Origin: Filimonas lacunae
GTDB taxonomy: Bacteria > Bacteroidota > Bacteroidia > Chitinophagales > Chitinophagaceae
Direction of reading: 5' to 3'
DNA: 64,000 nt
NCBI RefSeq assembly: GCF_002355595.1
Contig: NZ_AP017422.1
Span: forward strand, 6,452,823 to 6,516,822
Positions 9,086-18,097 of this stretch are shown piece by piece (the first letter of the stretch is position 1; each line of letters starts with the position of its first letter). A program made the position numbers and the translations under genes. A model generated the notes under the pieces. The model saw only the letters and a program-made list of their open reading frames with translations, ran no database searches and had not been told where the DNA came from.

Positions 9086-9571
9086 ATGACAGAAAAAGAG
9101 TATAATGATTGTGTAAACCTGTACGCCGACAACGTGTTCCGTTTTATTATTAAAAACATCCGGCACGAAGATGACGCCAGGGACATTGTACAAACTGCAT
9201 TTGAAAAAATGTGGCGCAACCGCGGTTCTGTTGAAACAGACAAAAGCAAATCGTATTTATTTACCATTGCTTATAACCAGATGATTGATCATATCCGAAA
9301 AAGTCAGCGTGTTTCTTTGAAAGAGGATTTTTCTTCCGATGTTCGTGTTCTGGAACAACCGCCACACCAGATGAAAAAAACTTTACAGGAGGCATTGAAC
9401 AGATTGAACGAAACACAACGCAGCCTGGTGATGCTGAAAGACTATGAAGGATATAGCTATGAAGAGATAGGTAAAATAACAGGGCTGAACGAAAGCCAGG
9501 TAAAAGTTTACCTGCATCGTGCACGGGTGGCATTGAAAAATTATTTGGTAAGCCCTGAAAATGTGATGTAG
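9086..9571 (+). CDS. ECF-family RNA polymerase sigma factor
   Basis: The product has 161 residues. Sigma region 2 lies at about 8-75 (DDARDIVQTAFEKMW, then SYLFTIAYNQMIDHIRK). Sigma region 4 lies at about 105-152 and has the helix-turn-helix YSYEEIGKITGLNESQVK. There is no region 1 or 3, as expected for the ECF group. It redirects RNA polymerase to a small regulon, normally under control of the adjacent anti-sigma factor. The next gene starts 1 bp after the stop codon and encodes such a membrane-bound partner, followed by a beta-barrel gene. The unit may respond to envelope conditions. Confidence 0.92.
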   Translation: MTEKEYNDCVNLYADNVFRFIIKNIRHEDDARDIVQTAFEKMWRNRGSVETDKSKSYLFTIAYNQMIDHIRKSQRVSLKEDFSSDVRVLEQPPHQMKKTLQEALNRLNETQRSLVMLKDYEGYSYEEIGKITGLNESQVKVYLHRARVALKNYLVSPENVM

Positions 9572-9572
9572 C

Positions 9573-10646
9573 ATGATGATTAACCGTCATAATTATGAAG
9601 AGTTTCTGTTGATGTACGTGGATAACGAACTCAACCTGCACCAGCGGATGGAGCTGGAACTTTTCATGGAGCAAAATCCCGATCTGGCAGCAGAACTGCA
9701 GGTCTTGCAGGAATCTGTGTTATTGCCGGAAGACAATATTGTATTTAACAACAAGCAGGATTTATACAAACACGCGGAGGGTGATATTCACCCGGAGTTG
9801 TATGAAGAGCAACTGCTGTTGTATATAGATAATGAACTGGATGCAACAGCCAGAGCCAGGGTTGAAACCTTTGTGCAACAAAATGCATCTGCACAATCAG
9901 AATTAGAGCTGTTACAGCAAACCATTTTACAGGTAGAGCCTGTTGCTTTTGCACATAAGGAGATATTATACCGGAAAGAACGGGAGCGCAGGGTAATTCC
10001 TATTTACTGGACACGCCTTGCCGTTGCAGCAGCTTTGTTGGGCGTTACAGCCACTTCGGGCTGGTGGTTTTATCACAATAGCAGCAGTAACAGTGTACAG
10101 GAAGCTACCGGCAGTACAACTTACACCGCTAAAGCAACCCCGGCAGAACAGGAAACTAATGGAATCAGCGCCACAAACAATACTCCTGTAGTAACCGGCA
10201 CAAGGACCACTGTACCTGCTGCTAGCACAACAGCCCCCCCACCGGCAAAGAACCATTCTGTGATTGCAGTAAACCGCCCGGCGGCTACTCCATCGCAACA
10301 GGCAACAACAACACCGTTGGCAAAACGGGAAGTAAATCCTATGATAGTGGCCACTACAGTTACCGGCGAGCCCTCGACCAGCAATCAGGAAACTATTATA
10401 GCAGCCCTGCTGCCAGATAAGGTAATTACTGCCCATCCGGCCTCACAAACCGCTATAGCAGACAACCAAACGGAAACGCATAAGGACATTGCCTACAAAG
10501 AACTGGATACCAGTGTGGAAGACGACCAGAAATTGTATGTAGGCGCACTTGAGCTGAACCGGAATAAAGTAAGAGGCTTTTTCAAAAAAGCGGGCCGTAT
10601 ACTCGGCGCTAAAGCAAAAGCTGTTACGGACGACGATAATCTTTAA
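9573..10646 (+). CDS. Membrane anti-sigma factor with a duplicated N-terminal domain
   Basis: The product has 357 residues. The cytoplasmic part holds two tandem copies of one domain, residues 8-66 and 76-135. Each begins Y-E-E-x-L-L-x-Y-x-D-N-E-L and runs to a similar LYK/LYR end. One membrane segment follows (about 148-167). A Thr/Pro/Ala-rich, probably unstructured periplasmic region precedes a conserved-looking end that is rich in Lys and then acidic. The layout (N-terminal sigma-binding part, one membrane helix, periplasmic sensor) fits an anti-sigma factor for the gene 1 bp upstream. No zinc-binding HxxxCxxC motif is seen. ATG at 9573 or 9576 could be the start. Confidence 0.8.
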   Translation: MMINRHNYEEFLLMYVDNELNLHQRMELELFMEQNPDLAAELQVLQESVLLPEDNIVFNNKQDLYKHAEGDIHPELYEEQLLLYIDNELDATARARVETFVQQNASAQSELELLQQTILQVEPVAFAHKEILYRKERERRVIPIYWTRLAVAAALLGVTATSGWWFYHNSSSNSVQEATGSTTYTAKATPAEQETNGISATNNTPVVTGTRTTVPAASTTAPPPAKNHSVIAVNRPAATPSQQATTTPLAKREVNPMIVATTVTGEPSTSNQETIIAALLPDKVITAHPASQTAIADNQTETHKDIAYKELDTSVEDDQKLYVGALELNRNKVRGFFKKAGRILGAKAKAVTDDDNL

Positions 10647-10668
10647 TACTCATTCAAATCAGAAGATC

Positions 10669-11586
10669 ATGAACAGGTTACTTGGGATGTTAACAGTCGC
10701 TACCCTGGCTGTTACATCAGGCTATGCACAAACTGATAGTACCCGGCAGAATACACCCGACACTATAAGAGTGGGCAATTTTATTATCGTTAAGAAGAAT
10801 AAAAGCCAGAATCAAAGCGACAATACCCAGGAAGCAAAACAAGACAGATCATTCAATATCACCATCGGCAACAGGTACAGAAACCGGAGTAAGAACAAAA
10901 ATGTATCTACCAACTGGTTTGTATTTGACCTGGGCTTTGCCAACTGGCGGGATAATACCAATTATAATGGTCCGGCCTTTACCGGCCAAACCGCCAACAG
11001 CGGGTTTATCAGAAATATTCCCAACAGCAGCCAGGCCAGCAACCCGGTGAATGAAAACAGCTTTAACCTGAATAACGGTAAATCATCTAACGTAAACATC
11101 TGGCTGTTTATGCAAAAGCGAAAGCTGGTGAAAGATGTGCTGAGTTTAAAATATGGCCTGGGCCTGGAAATGTATAACTACCGTTTTGAAACCAATGTCA
11201 GTTTCAGAAACTCACCTTCGCCCTACGTGTATAACGACTCTATCAACTTTTCTAAAAACAAGTTATACGCCGGCTATCTTACCGTGCCTTTTATGATCAA
11301 CGTTACCCCCTCACCCATCAAACACAAAAATCTGAGCTTTAGTGCAGGGGTAAGTGCCGGATACCTGATAGGTAGCCGCAACAAACAAATCAGCAGTGAG
11401 CGCGGTAAGCAAAAAATCAATGGCAGCCTTAATATGAAATCGTGGCGCCTGGCAGCGATAGGCGAATTAGGCCTAGGCTTTGTACGCTTATACGGTTCTT
11501 ACAGTTTAAATACTTTAATGCAGGAAAACAGAACAGGCCTGAAACAATACCCTTACGCTATGGGTGTACGTATCAGCTGTTTTTAA
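10669..11586 (+). CDS. Outer-membrane beta-barrel protein
   Basis: The 305-residue product begins with a signal peptide (cleavage after about residue 20, GYA/QT). Alternating hydrophobic strands follow, such as NWFVFDLGFANW and YGLGLEMYNYRF, and it ends in a terminal aromatic (RISCF). This is typical of small outer-membrane barrels of the PF13568-like type. It is the third gene of the sigma/anti-sigma unit (22-bp gap) and ends in a strong terminator, so it is probably a regulon member or the monitored envelope component. The substrate, if any, is unknown. Confidence 0.75.
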   Translation: MNRLLGMLTVATLAVTSGYAQTDSTRQNTPDTIRVGNFIIVKKNKSQNQSDNTQEAKQDRSFNITIGNRYRNRSKNKNVSTNWFVFDLGFANWRDNTNYNGPAFTGQTANSGFIRNIPNSSQASNPVNENSFNLNNGKSSNVNIWLFMQKRKLVKDVLSLKYGLGLEMYNYRFETNVSFRNSPSPYVYNDSINFSKNKLYAGYLTVPFMINVTPSPIKHKNLSFSAGVSAGYLIGSRNKQISSERGKQKINGSLNMKSWRLAAIGELGLGFVRLYGSYSLNTLMQENRTGLKQYPYAMGVRISCF

Positions 11587-11622
11587 CCTGAACATTTATA
11601 TTGTTTCTCATGTGCATAATGT

Positions 11623-11653
11623 CACCCCGGCTCTCCGGGGTGTTATTTTTTTA
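11623..11653 (+). terminator. Strong intrinsic terminator closing the sigma/anti-sigma/barrel unit
   Basis: An 8-bp GC-rich stem (CACCCCGG with CCGGGGTG) has a CTCT loop and is followed by a T-rich tract. It argues against starting the next gene upstream of about 11655. Confidence 0.85.
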
Positions 11654-11726
11654 TCAAAAACCTGCCGTTTTTATAATGAAAGGAATCATTTTTGCGTTTA
11701 GGACGCAAAAGCAATCCGCAACGTTT

Positions 11727-12251
11727 ATGAAGAACTGCTTATGCTTACTTACGCTAAGCTTACTTTTTTTTAGCAATACCTCCTTCCGTCACCGCGCCGC
11801 TTCTGGTGTGGGAGGTTATTACATCGTTATTGACAAAAGCGATTATGAATTACAGGTGTATGATAAAGATGGTTGGCTGGTAAGCTACCCCGTAGTATTT
11901 GGGAGTAAAGATCAGGGTGATAAATTATACCAGGGCGACAGGCGCACCCCGGAGGGAAACTTTACCATAGCCAGCAAACGTGTTCATGAAAAGTGGGACC
12001 GTATGATGTTGCTGGACTACCCAACCGCACAGGATGTAGCCAATTTTAACCTGCGTAAAAGCAGGGGACTTATTCCCAATGGCGCTACCCTCGGCGGCGG
12101 CATTGGCATCCATGGCACCTGGCCGCATGAAGATTATGCAATAGACCGCTATCTGAACTGGACGCAAGGATGCATCAGCATGAAAAACGCAGACGTGGAA
12201 GAACTGTACAAGATGATTCCACCAGGCACCCACGTTACCATCAGAAAATAA
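11727..12251 (+). CDS. L,D-transpeptidase (YkuD family)
   Basis: The 174-residue product is exported (hydrophobic N-terminus about 4-20). The YkuD domain shows H129 in GIHGTW and the catalytic C149 in TQGCISMKN. The usual Ser before QGC/GC is Thr here. Such enzymes form 3-3 peptidoglycan cross-links or attach proteins to the wall. I chose ATG 11727 because longer forms run through the terminator at 11623-11653 and lack a signal peptide. The gene is followed by a terminator shared with serS. Confidence 0.85.
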   Translation: MKNCLCLLTLSLLFFSNTSFRHRAASGVGGYYIVIDKSDYELQVYDKDGWLVSYPVVFGSKDQGDKLYQGDRRTPEGNFTIASKRVHEKWDRMMLLDYPTAQDVANFNLRKSRGLIPNGATLGGGIGIHGTWPHEDYAIDRYLNWTQGCISMKNADVEELYKMIPPGTHVTIRK

Positions 12252-12268
12252 CAATATCCCTGATATAC

Positions 12269-12301
12269 AAAAATCCCGCAGCTATACCTGCGGGATTTTT
12301 T
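12269..12301. terminator. Bidirectional terminator between the L,D-transpeptidase gene and serS
   Basis: A 10-bp perfect stem (AATCCCGCAG, CTGCGGGATT) with a 6-nt loop is flanked by A and T runs. Confidence 0.85.
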
Positions 12302-12319
12302 ATTACCAACATCAGTTGA

Positions 12320-13591
12320 TTAGCTAATGCTTTCTGCTCTGAAATAAGGCTGTAGCGCTTTTGGAATGTTAATGCCCTGCTCTGTCTGGTTATTTTCCAG
12401 TAAAGAAGCGAGTATGCGGGGTAATGCCAGGGAGCTGCCATTTAAGGTATGCGCCAACTGAATTTTACCTGTAGCATCTTTATACCTGCATTTTAAACGG
12501 TTGGCCTGGTAAGTTTCAAAGTTACTTACACTGCTTACCTCCAACCAACGCTCCTGAGCAGCGCTATACACCTCAAAATCGTAGGTTAAAGCACTGGTAA
12601 AGCTCATATCTCCCCCGCATAAACGAAGGATACGATAAGGCAGTTCCAGTAATTGCAGCAGCTTTTCCACGTGCAGCACCATTTCGTCCAGAATTTCATA
12701 GCTCTTTTCTTTAGCTACCACCTGAACAACCTCCACTTTTTCAAACTGGTGTAAGCGATTTAAACCTCTTACATCTTTACCATAGCTACCTGCTTCTCTT
12801 CTGAAACAAGGAGAATAAGCGGTCATTTTCACCGGCAATTCATCTTCTTTCAAAATCACATCGCGGTACAGGTTGGTTAACGGCACTTCCGAAGTAGGTA
12901 TCAGGTAAAGATTATCTTCATTTACATAATACATCTGTCCTTCTTTATCAGGCAGTTGTCCCGTTCCATAGGCGGAAGCTTCATTTACCACAAAAGGAGG
13001 AATATGCTCAGTATACCCTGCTTCGGTATTGTAATCGAGGAAAAACTGGATTAAAGCGCGTTGCAAACGGGCGCCTTTTCCAATATATACCGGAAAACCG
13101 CTTCCGGTAATTTTATTGCCCAGTTCAAAATCAATCAAATTATACTTCTTAGTAATATCCCAGTGAGGAACAGCACCGCTAAACAGGGCAGGAATAGTGC
13201 CACTCTGCCTTACCACCTCATTTTCTTCGGGCGTTTTGCCCTTAGGCACAATGGCTGCCGGCAGGTTAGGCAATTGAATCAGCGTGTCGTGCAGTTGCTT
13301 TTCCACTGTCGCCATTTGCTCTTCCAGGGGCTTTAACTGTGGGTTTAACAAGGCCACTTCTGCCTTTAAGGCTTCTGCTTCTTCTTTTTTACCCTGCCCC
13401 ATTAATTTACCAATATCCTTGGATGCGCTGTTCACCTTCGCTTTTATCGAATCAAATTCGGCCTGCAATTTCTTGCGCGAATCGTCTAGTTCTATAACTG
13501 TGTCTACCAACTCAGGCTGCTTAAAATATTTTACAGCCAGTTTTCCCTTTACTTCCTCTCTGTTTTCCCTCAAATGGGCTACTTGTAACAT
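12320..13591 (-). CDS. serS: Seryl-tRNA synthetase
   Basis: The 423-residue product is a class II synthetase that charges tRNA-Ser and tRNA-Sec. The N-terminal antiparallel coiled-coil arm that grips the tRNA long variable arm covers about residues 30-105 (Lys/Glu-rich). Motif 2 is visible as CFRREAGS, with the neighbouring RLHQFEKVE, and motif 3 as NGSSLALPR near residues 388-396. The length is normal for the family. It is convergent with the L,D-transpeptidase gene, with a shared terminator. No oddities were seen. Confidence 0.97.
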   Translation of the reverse strand: MLQVAHLRENREEVKGKLAVKYFKQPELVDTVIELDDSRKKLQAEFDSIKAKVNSASKDIGKLMGQGKKEEAEALKAEVALLNPQLKPLEEQMATVEKQLHDTLIQLPNLPAAIVPKGKTPEENEVVRQSGTIPALFSGAVPHWDITKKYNLIDFELGNKITGSGFPVYIGKGARLQRALIQFFLDYNTEAGYTEHIPPFVVNEASAYGTGQLPDKEGQMYYVNEDNLYLIPTSEVPLTNLYRDVILKEDELPVKMTAYSPCFRREAGSYGKDVRGLNRLHQFEKVEVVQVVAKEKSYEILDEMVLHVEKLLQLLELPYRILRLCGGDMSFTSALTYDFEVYSAAQERWLEVSSVSNFETYQANRLKCRYKDATGKIQLAHTLNGSSLALPRILASLLENNQTEQGINIPKALQPYFRAESIS

Positions 13592-13642
13592 AACTTAGAT
13601 AGGTTTGGACAAAGATAATGGCAGACTGATTAAATTCGCATT

Positions 13643-13990
13643 ATGAACATGGTAACAGACGATTTACAGCAAAGGTGGTGGACGTTGGAAGCGAAACTGG
13701 TGGAACGCTTTGGTAAAAAGCCTGATATGGATGCAATTCTTTTCTTAATTGGCATTCAGGAAGCTGGCTTTGTGAGCCATGAAATTACCAAAGAGCAGAA
13801 GCAGGACCTGATGCATGTGGCCGTATGTACCATTCTTACACCTGGTGGTTATTACGCGAATGAAGGACAGGATGAAGATGGGTGGCCGCATTTTAGACAG
13901 CTGAAAGCCTTGCCGGAAATGAACCTGATAGAGCAGGAAAATTTTTTAAAAGACCATATTCTGTTCTATTTTGAGCAACAGGATTTTTGA
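13643..13990 (+). CDS. Conserved-looking cytoplasmic protein of unknown function
   Basis: The 115-residue, acidic, soluble product has no signal peptide. It carries an aromatic N-terminus (QQRWWTLEAKL) and a hydrophobic helix (MDAILFLIGIQEAGF). I recognise no catalytic motif or named family. It starts 51 bp from the divergent serS start and ends 59 bp before gcvH. ATG 13643 or 13649 are both possible starts. Codon use fits the surrounding genes. Confidence 0.7.
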   Translation: MNMVTDDLQQRWWTLEAKLVERFGKKPDMDAILFLIGIQEAGFVSHEITKEQKQDLMHVAVCTILTPGGYYANEGQDEDGWPHFRQLKALPEMNLIEQENFLKDHILFYFEQQDF

Positions 13991-14049
13991 TTACTGTTTA
14001 TTTTTACCAATATTTATTCAATATTTGCAGCAAATAAATAGTTGACACC

Positions 14050-14430
14050 ATGAACTTTCCAGCTGAATTAAAGTATACCAAAGACCACGAATGGATTAAA
14101 TTGGTAGATGGCAACACTGCAATAATAGGTATTACCGATTTTGCCCAGGGCGAATTAGGTGATATTGTATATGTTGACATTACAACTATTGGCAAGAATG
14201 TTGAAGCAAACGAAGTATTCGGTACAGTAGAAGCAGTTAAAACTGTCAGCGACCTGTTTTTGCCAGTAGCCGGTACTATTTTGGAAGTAAATCCAATACT
14301 TGAAAAGCAGCCTGAACTGGTTAATAGCGATCCTTACAATGAGGGTTGGATGGTTAAAATCACAGTAGCCAATCCAGCAGACCTCGACGGATTAATGACG
14401 GCAGACGCTTATAGTCAGTTGGTGGGCTAA
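14050..14430 (+). CDS. gcvH: Glycine cleavage system H protein
   Basis: The 126-residue lipoyl carrier shuttles the methylamine intermediate between the P, T and L proteins of glycine cleavage. The lipoyl-lysine is K64 in [11 protein letters not shown], and the conserved [16 protein letters not shown] precedes it. The gcvT and gcvP genes are not nearby. The gene is followed after 32 bp by an ECF sigma gene with no terminator between, so read-through is likely. Confidence 0.97.
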   Translation: MNFPAELKYTKDHEWIKLVDGNTAIIGITDFAQGELGDIVYVDITTIGKNVEANEVFGTVEAVKTVSDLFLPVAGTILEVNPILEKQPELVNSDPYNEGWMVKITVANPADLDGLMTADAYSQLVG

Positions 14431-14462
14431 AGAAATAGGTCGTACCCAAGTATAAAAACACT

Positions 14463-15008
14463 ATGCCGGAATTAAAAAAGCTTGCAGAAGCCGATCTGGT
14501 GGATCAGTTAAAAAAGAGACATCAATCGGCTTTTGTTTATTTGTATGAAAACTATGCCGGTGCTTTGCACACTGTTGTAACTGCAGTAGTTATCGACAGG
14601 GATTCAGCTAATGATGTGCTTCAGGAAGTATTTGTAAAAATATGGAAGCAGATAGAAAGCTATGATGAAAACAAAGGCCGCTTATTTACGTGGATGACCA
14701 ACATTGCGCGCAATGCTGCTATTGATATGGTACGTAGTAAGGAATTTCGCAAAAGTCAGAAAAACCGCGAATTGACAGAAGACGTATATATGTCAAGCGA
14801 ACACAGCGCAACTACCCCCATCGAAAGAATTGGTCTTCGCAAACTGGTTCACCAGTTAAAAGACGACCATAAAGTACTCGTAGAGCTATCTTACTTTCAA
14901 GGGTTTACCCAGGAGGAGATAGCAAAAATGCTTGAGATTCCTTTAGGCACGGTTAAAACGCGACTTCGAGCAGCATTAATACAGTTAAAAAAATCAGTAA
15001 AAGTATAG
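14463..15008 (+). CDS. ECF-family RNA polymerase sigma factor
   Basis: The product has 181 residues with sigma region 2 (about 22-92, SANDVLQEVFVKIWKQ and RLFTWMTNIARNAAIDMVR) and region 4 (about 125-175, the helix-turn-helix TQEEIAKMLEIPLGTVKTRL). It resembles the SigK-type ECF group, which fits the RskA-like anti-sigma gene that follows. Its TAG stop shares one base with the GTG start of that gene, so the pair is translationally coupled. Confidence 0.92.
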   Translation: MPELKKLAEADLVDQLKKRHQSAFVYLYENYAGALHTVVTAVVIDRDSANDVLQEVFVKIWKQIESYDENKGRLFTWMTNIARNAAIDMVRSKEFRKSQKNRELTEDVYMSSEHSATTPIERIGLRKLVHQLKDDHKVLVELSYFQGFTQEEIAKMLEIPLGTVKTRLRAALIQLKKSVKV

Positions 15009-15835
15009 TGGATACACAGGCATACATACAAAGCGGTGTAATAGAAAGCTATGTACTGGGCCTTGCTTCTGCCGAAGAAGCAGCCGAGTTATTAGAGCTA
15101 TCCCGTCTTCATCCGGCCATTCAGCAGGCTTTGGATGAAACAGAAATTGCATTTGAAAAAAATGCAATGGCCAATGCATCTGTTCCGGATGCTGCTATCA
15201 GGGAACAACTACTGGCTACTTTACAAAACGATTTTATACCTGAAGAAGGTAATGCTGCCGGTTACAAAACCAGCTTATATGCTACCACAGCATCTTCAAC
15301 AGAGACTACAAATACAGCAAGTGTTGTTAACATCTATCCCTGGAAAAGAATAACAGCAGCCTGTATTATACTACTGGCTATTAGTGTGGCTTTTAATTAT
15401 CATTACTATAACAACTACAAGCAAAGCAATGAAAAGTATGAAGCATTGCTGAATGATAGAAACACACTGGAAGCCTCTATTAATGTATATAAGGCCAACA
15501 TGCAGCTGATAGAAAGTCCGGCTACGGCTACTATTAAAATGCCTGGTGTAGCAGGCAAAGAAAATAGCCTGGCCACACTGTACTGGAATACACAAACTAA
15601 AGATGTATATATAATAGCCAATCAATTACCACAAGCCCCCTCTGGCAAACAATACCAGCTATGGGCTATTGTGAATGGCAAGCCTGTAGATGCAGGTGTA
15701 ATGAACTGTAACGAGGGATTATGTAAAATGAAAAACATTCCCACAGCAGAAGCCTTTGCCATTACGCTGGAAAAAGAAGGCGGCAGTTCTTCCCCCACAC
15801 TTACGGAAATGTATGTATTAGGAAAAGTATCATAA
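15008..15835 (+). CDS. Anti-sigma factor, RskA-like
   Basis: The 275-residue product has an N-terminal anti-sigma segment (ESYVLGLASAEEAAELLEL), a single membrane helix (about 104-122) and a periplasmic C-terminal domain. The C-terminal domain is of the type found in anti-sigma-K factor RskA (YWNTQTKDVYIIANQLP, then YQLWAIVNGKPVDAGV). It starts at a GTG that overlaps the stop codon of the sigma gene (TAGTG), so I chose this start. It probably holds the sigma factor inactive until regulated proteolysis. Confidence 0.88.
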   Translation: MDTQAYIQSGVIESYVLGLASAEEAAELLELSRLHPAIQQALDETEIAFEKNAMANASVPDAAIREQLLATLQNDFIPEEGNAAGYKTSLYATTASSTETTNTASVVNIYPWKRITAACIILLAISVAFNYHYYNNYKQSNEKYEALLNDRNTLEASINVYKANMQLIESPATATIKMPGVAGKENSLATLYWNTQTKDVYIIANQLPQAPSGKQYQLWAIVNGKPVDAGVMNCNEGLCKMKNIPTAEAFAITLEKEGGSSSPTLTEMYVLGKVS

Positions 15836-15839
15836 ATAT

Positions 15840-15866
15840 AAAAGGGCTGTTAATCGCAGCCCTTTT
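15840..15866 (+). terminator. Terminator after the RskA-like gene
   Basis: A 10-bp stem (AAAAGGGCTG with CAGCCCTTTT) has a 7-nt loop and is followed by an AT-rich tail. It ends the sigma/anti-sigma unit 24 bp before the VanZ-like gene. Confidence 0.8.
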
Positions 15867-15889
15867 ATATTTGTTGCAAATCCGAAAAC

Positions 15890-16288
15890 GTGAAGAAAAT
15901 ATCCCTGGCCTTGTTGCCCGCTATTCTGTTCTTTTTCCTCAGCTATTATCTTTTAACTATCCCGGGTAAAGAGCTTCCGGAAGTAAGCTTTTTTGATAAA
16001 ATACCTTTGTTTGATAAGTGGGTGCACATAGGTATGTTTTCCATTCTCGTATACTTATTTTCCCTTGCATTTAAGCAACAGATCATTACTAACAAAAGGC
16101 TGTTACCGTTACTGGCAGCAACCGGGTTGGTGTATGGTATTGCCATGGAATATGTGCAGAAGTATTATGTAGCCAACCGTTCATTTGACTTAACTGATAT
16201 TATTGCCGATGGAGTAGGTTGTGTAATAGGGGCACTGCTTATACACTGGCAGATAAAAAGAAGCAGGGCGAAACAGGAAAGTATATAA
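15890..16288 (+). CDS. VanZ-like membrane protein
   Basis: The 132-residue product has about four membrane segments (6-23, 45-62, 72-88, 106-124). The VanZ-family pattern is present: DKWVHIGMFSILVYLF, then GIAMEYVQKYYV and a polar loop RSFDLTDIIADGVGCVIG. VanZ relatives occur in many bacteria without glycopeptide resistance, and their biochemical role is unclear. The start is a GTG; no ATG lies near the first membrane segment. A GC-rich hairpin follows the stop codon. Confidence 0.85.
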   Translation: MKKISLALLPAILFFFLSYYLLTIPGKELPEVSFFDKIPLFDKWVHIGMFSILVYLFSLAFKQQIITNKRLLPLLAATGLVYGIAMEYVQKYYVANRSFDLTDIIADGVGCVIGALLIHWQIKRSRAKQESI

Positions 16289-16295
16289 AAAAATT

Positions 16296-16390
16296 GGCCC
16301 CTGTTGAAACAAGGGCCGCAACCAAAACTAACTGCTTATGAGAAAATTGACTACTTGCGATTTTATATTTCTATAGAAACAAATGCGATG
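16296..16390 (+). other. Intergenic element A: imperfect hairpin plus ATGAGAAAAT box
   Basis: A 9-bp stem with a C-A mismatch (16296-16317) is followed by ATGAGAAAAT (16338-16347), ACTTGCG, and CTATAGAAACAAATGCG (from 16371). The ATG opens a 12-codon frame (MRKLTTCDFIFL, 16338-16376). A similar layout recurs at 53709-53800. It may be a structured RNA or a short leader element. Beyond it, 16391-16536 holds nothing I recognise. Confidence 0.4.
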
Positions 16391-16536
16391 CCAGTTTTTT
16401 TATCTTGATTGTTAAAGAAAATAAAAAGAACTTTTTTTAAGGCTTTACCGCTATTGCGTTTCTTTTATTTAGAATACAAAGTTCAAGTAAGGTTTAATAA
16501 TAAAATGTTAAGTAGAAACAAGATAATGTTAACTGT

Positions 16537-17298
16537 TTATGCCATTACTCCAGCATTCAGAAAATCATATTGTTGTAACAACTTAATTTGTTTAGATCCT
16601 GCTAACGACTGCAATTGCGCTAGGTGATTTTCGTGATGCAGATCGGTTCCACAATAGTCATATAAATGCTCTTGTAACAACCAGTTACTCACTGCCTGGG
16701 CTTGTTTGCCGTAGTGGCCTGTTAATGCTAAAAGGTTCAATTGCAACAGCACTCCCATTCTTTTTAAGGTGCGGTACATCTCCTTTCTGTCGTGATAGTA
16801 GCCGTAACGTTCAGGATGTGCCAATACAGGCTTATACCCTGCTGTTTGTATACGGAAGAAGATATCCTGTACTCTAAAAGGCTCGGCATAAAAAGAAAGC
16901 TCTACCAGTACTTCGTTGTCGCGAATCACCAATAATGGTTCTGTTTGCATTAATTGGAGAAAAAAATCATCAATAAAGTATTCAGCGGCTGCACGCACAC
17001 TTATATCTATTCCTTTTTTCTCCAGCGCCTTGTTTAACTGACTTAATCCCCAGGAAATAGTTTCCCTTGTATTCTGATAATATCCCCATTTGATATGAGG
17101 AGTGGTAACTATATTTCTGAAACCCAGTTTTTGTAATTGCTCAATATAATGGATAGAATCTTCCATTGATTTTGAGCCATCATCTATACCTGGTATTAAA
17201 TGAGAATGTATGTCAGTGCCAAGGAACGAGAAGGCCTGCTCCCGGACGATGTCCAAAGCGTGATCGGCGTTTTTATTTTTGAAAATGTTGAACAACAT
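16537..17298 (-). CDS. PHP-family tyrosine-protein phosphatase, CpsB/YwqE-like
   Basis: The 253-residue product carries the metal ligands of the PHP superfamily: H31 and H33 (DIHSHLIPGIDDG), E107, H68 (TTPHIKWG), H161 (LAHPERYG), and D219/H221 (GTDLHH). CpsB-type members dephosphorylate bacterial tyrosine kinases that control capsule or exopolysaccharide export. No polysaccharide genes lie close by, so the partner is unknown. It is the only gene here with this function and ends in the same gap as element A. Confidence 0.88.
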   Translation of the reverse strand: MLFNIFKNKNADHALDIVREQAFSFLGTDIHSHLIPGIDDGSKSMEDSIHYIEQLQKLGFRNIVTTPHIKWGYYQNTRETISWGLSQLNKALEKKGIDISVRAAAEYFIDDFFLQLMQTEPLLVIRDNEVLVELSFYAEPFRVQDIFFRIQTAGYKPVLAHPERYGYYHDRKEMYRTLKRMGVLLQLNLLALTGHYGKQAQAVSNWLLQEHLYDYCGTDLHHENHLAQLQSLAGSKQIKLLQQYDFLNAGVMA

Positions 17299-17386
17299 GG
17301 CCTGTCGGTTAATTAGTCTTCGGGGAGGTTCGAAATTGCTCCAAACCTAAAGCAAATTAAACGCAAACTGTGTCAGCACAAACCCA

Positions 17387-18097
17387 CTAGTTTAAGGGTT
17401 GGCATCCCACAGCTTCCTTATGCTCAGGTAACCAATAACTTATAATTGGTATGGAAACGTTAAATCCCTTTAATAAAAGCAAAACACCCGCCATTATGGT
17501 TAAAACAGGAGTAATTTTTTTAAAAGCATTTCTTAAAGGCATTCCCACAGCAAATCCCAGCAGCGATAAAGACAGTAACAAAGGGCTTGTTCCCAGGCCA
17601 TACATTATCATAAATAATATCCCCCCTGTAAAAGAGTTAGATACAAAGGCTGTAGTAACAGCTATAAACACTAAACCACAAGGCAAAAAACCATTACCCA
17701 TGCCCAACAAATAAAAAGCACCTATCCTTTTTTGTCTCATACAATATTGCGTAAGGGCAAGGATGGCTTTATTCATCTTTCTGAATAAAAAATTGGGTTT
17801 TCTAACCCGTTGTAAGCCCCCTGCCAGAACTGTCAATATAATAAGACTGCCTGCCAAAACAGCCAACCAGTGCTGCCAGGCAGGCACAAACACCCTTCGT
17901 CCTGCAATACCCGCTATTGCCCCTAATAATGCATAAGAAGTGGTACGCCCGGCATGGTATAACAGCAGCCCTATCCATTTAGGTGAATGAGTGTTATTTA
18001 GCGGTAATGCAAGCACCAGTGGGCCACACATGCCTACACAGTGCAAACTGCTTACGCACCCCAGTAAAAACCCCGGTATTACAATTGCCCACCACAT
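17387..18097 (-). CDS. SafE/UreH-like copper-handling membrane protein of the cbb3 oxidase locus
   Basis: The 236-residue protein has about six membrane helices. The motifs HCVGMCGP (residues 19-26) and GFLPCGLVF put cysteines in helices, as in the TauE/SafE-type (DsbD_2-related) proteins found beside cbb3 oxidase genes. These are thought to help move copper to the oxidase rather than export sulfite. Its ATG overlaps the TAA of ccoH by one base (TAATG), so it is the last gene of the cco operon. The exact substrate is inferred from context. Confidence 0.8.
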   Translation of the reverse strand: MWWAIVIPGFLLGCVSSLHCVGMCGPLVLALPLNNTHSPKWIGLLLYHAGRTTSYALLGAIAGIAGRRVFVPAWQHWLAVLAGSLIILTVLAGGLQRVRKPNFLFRKMNKAILALTQYCMRQKRIGAFYLLGMGNGFLPCGLVFIAVTTAFVSNSFTGGILFMIMYGLGTSPLLLSLSLLGFAVGMPLRNAFKKITPVLTIMAGVLLLLKGFNVSIPIISYWLPEHKEAVGCQPLN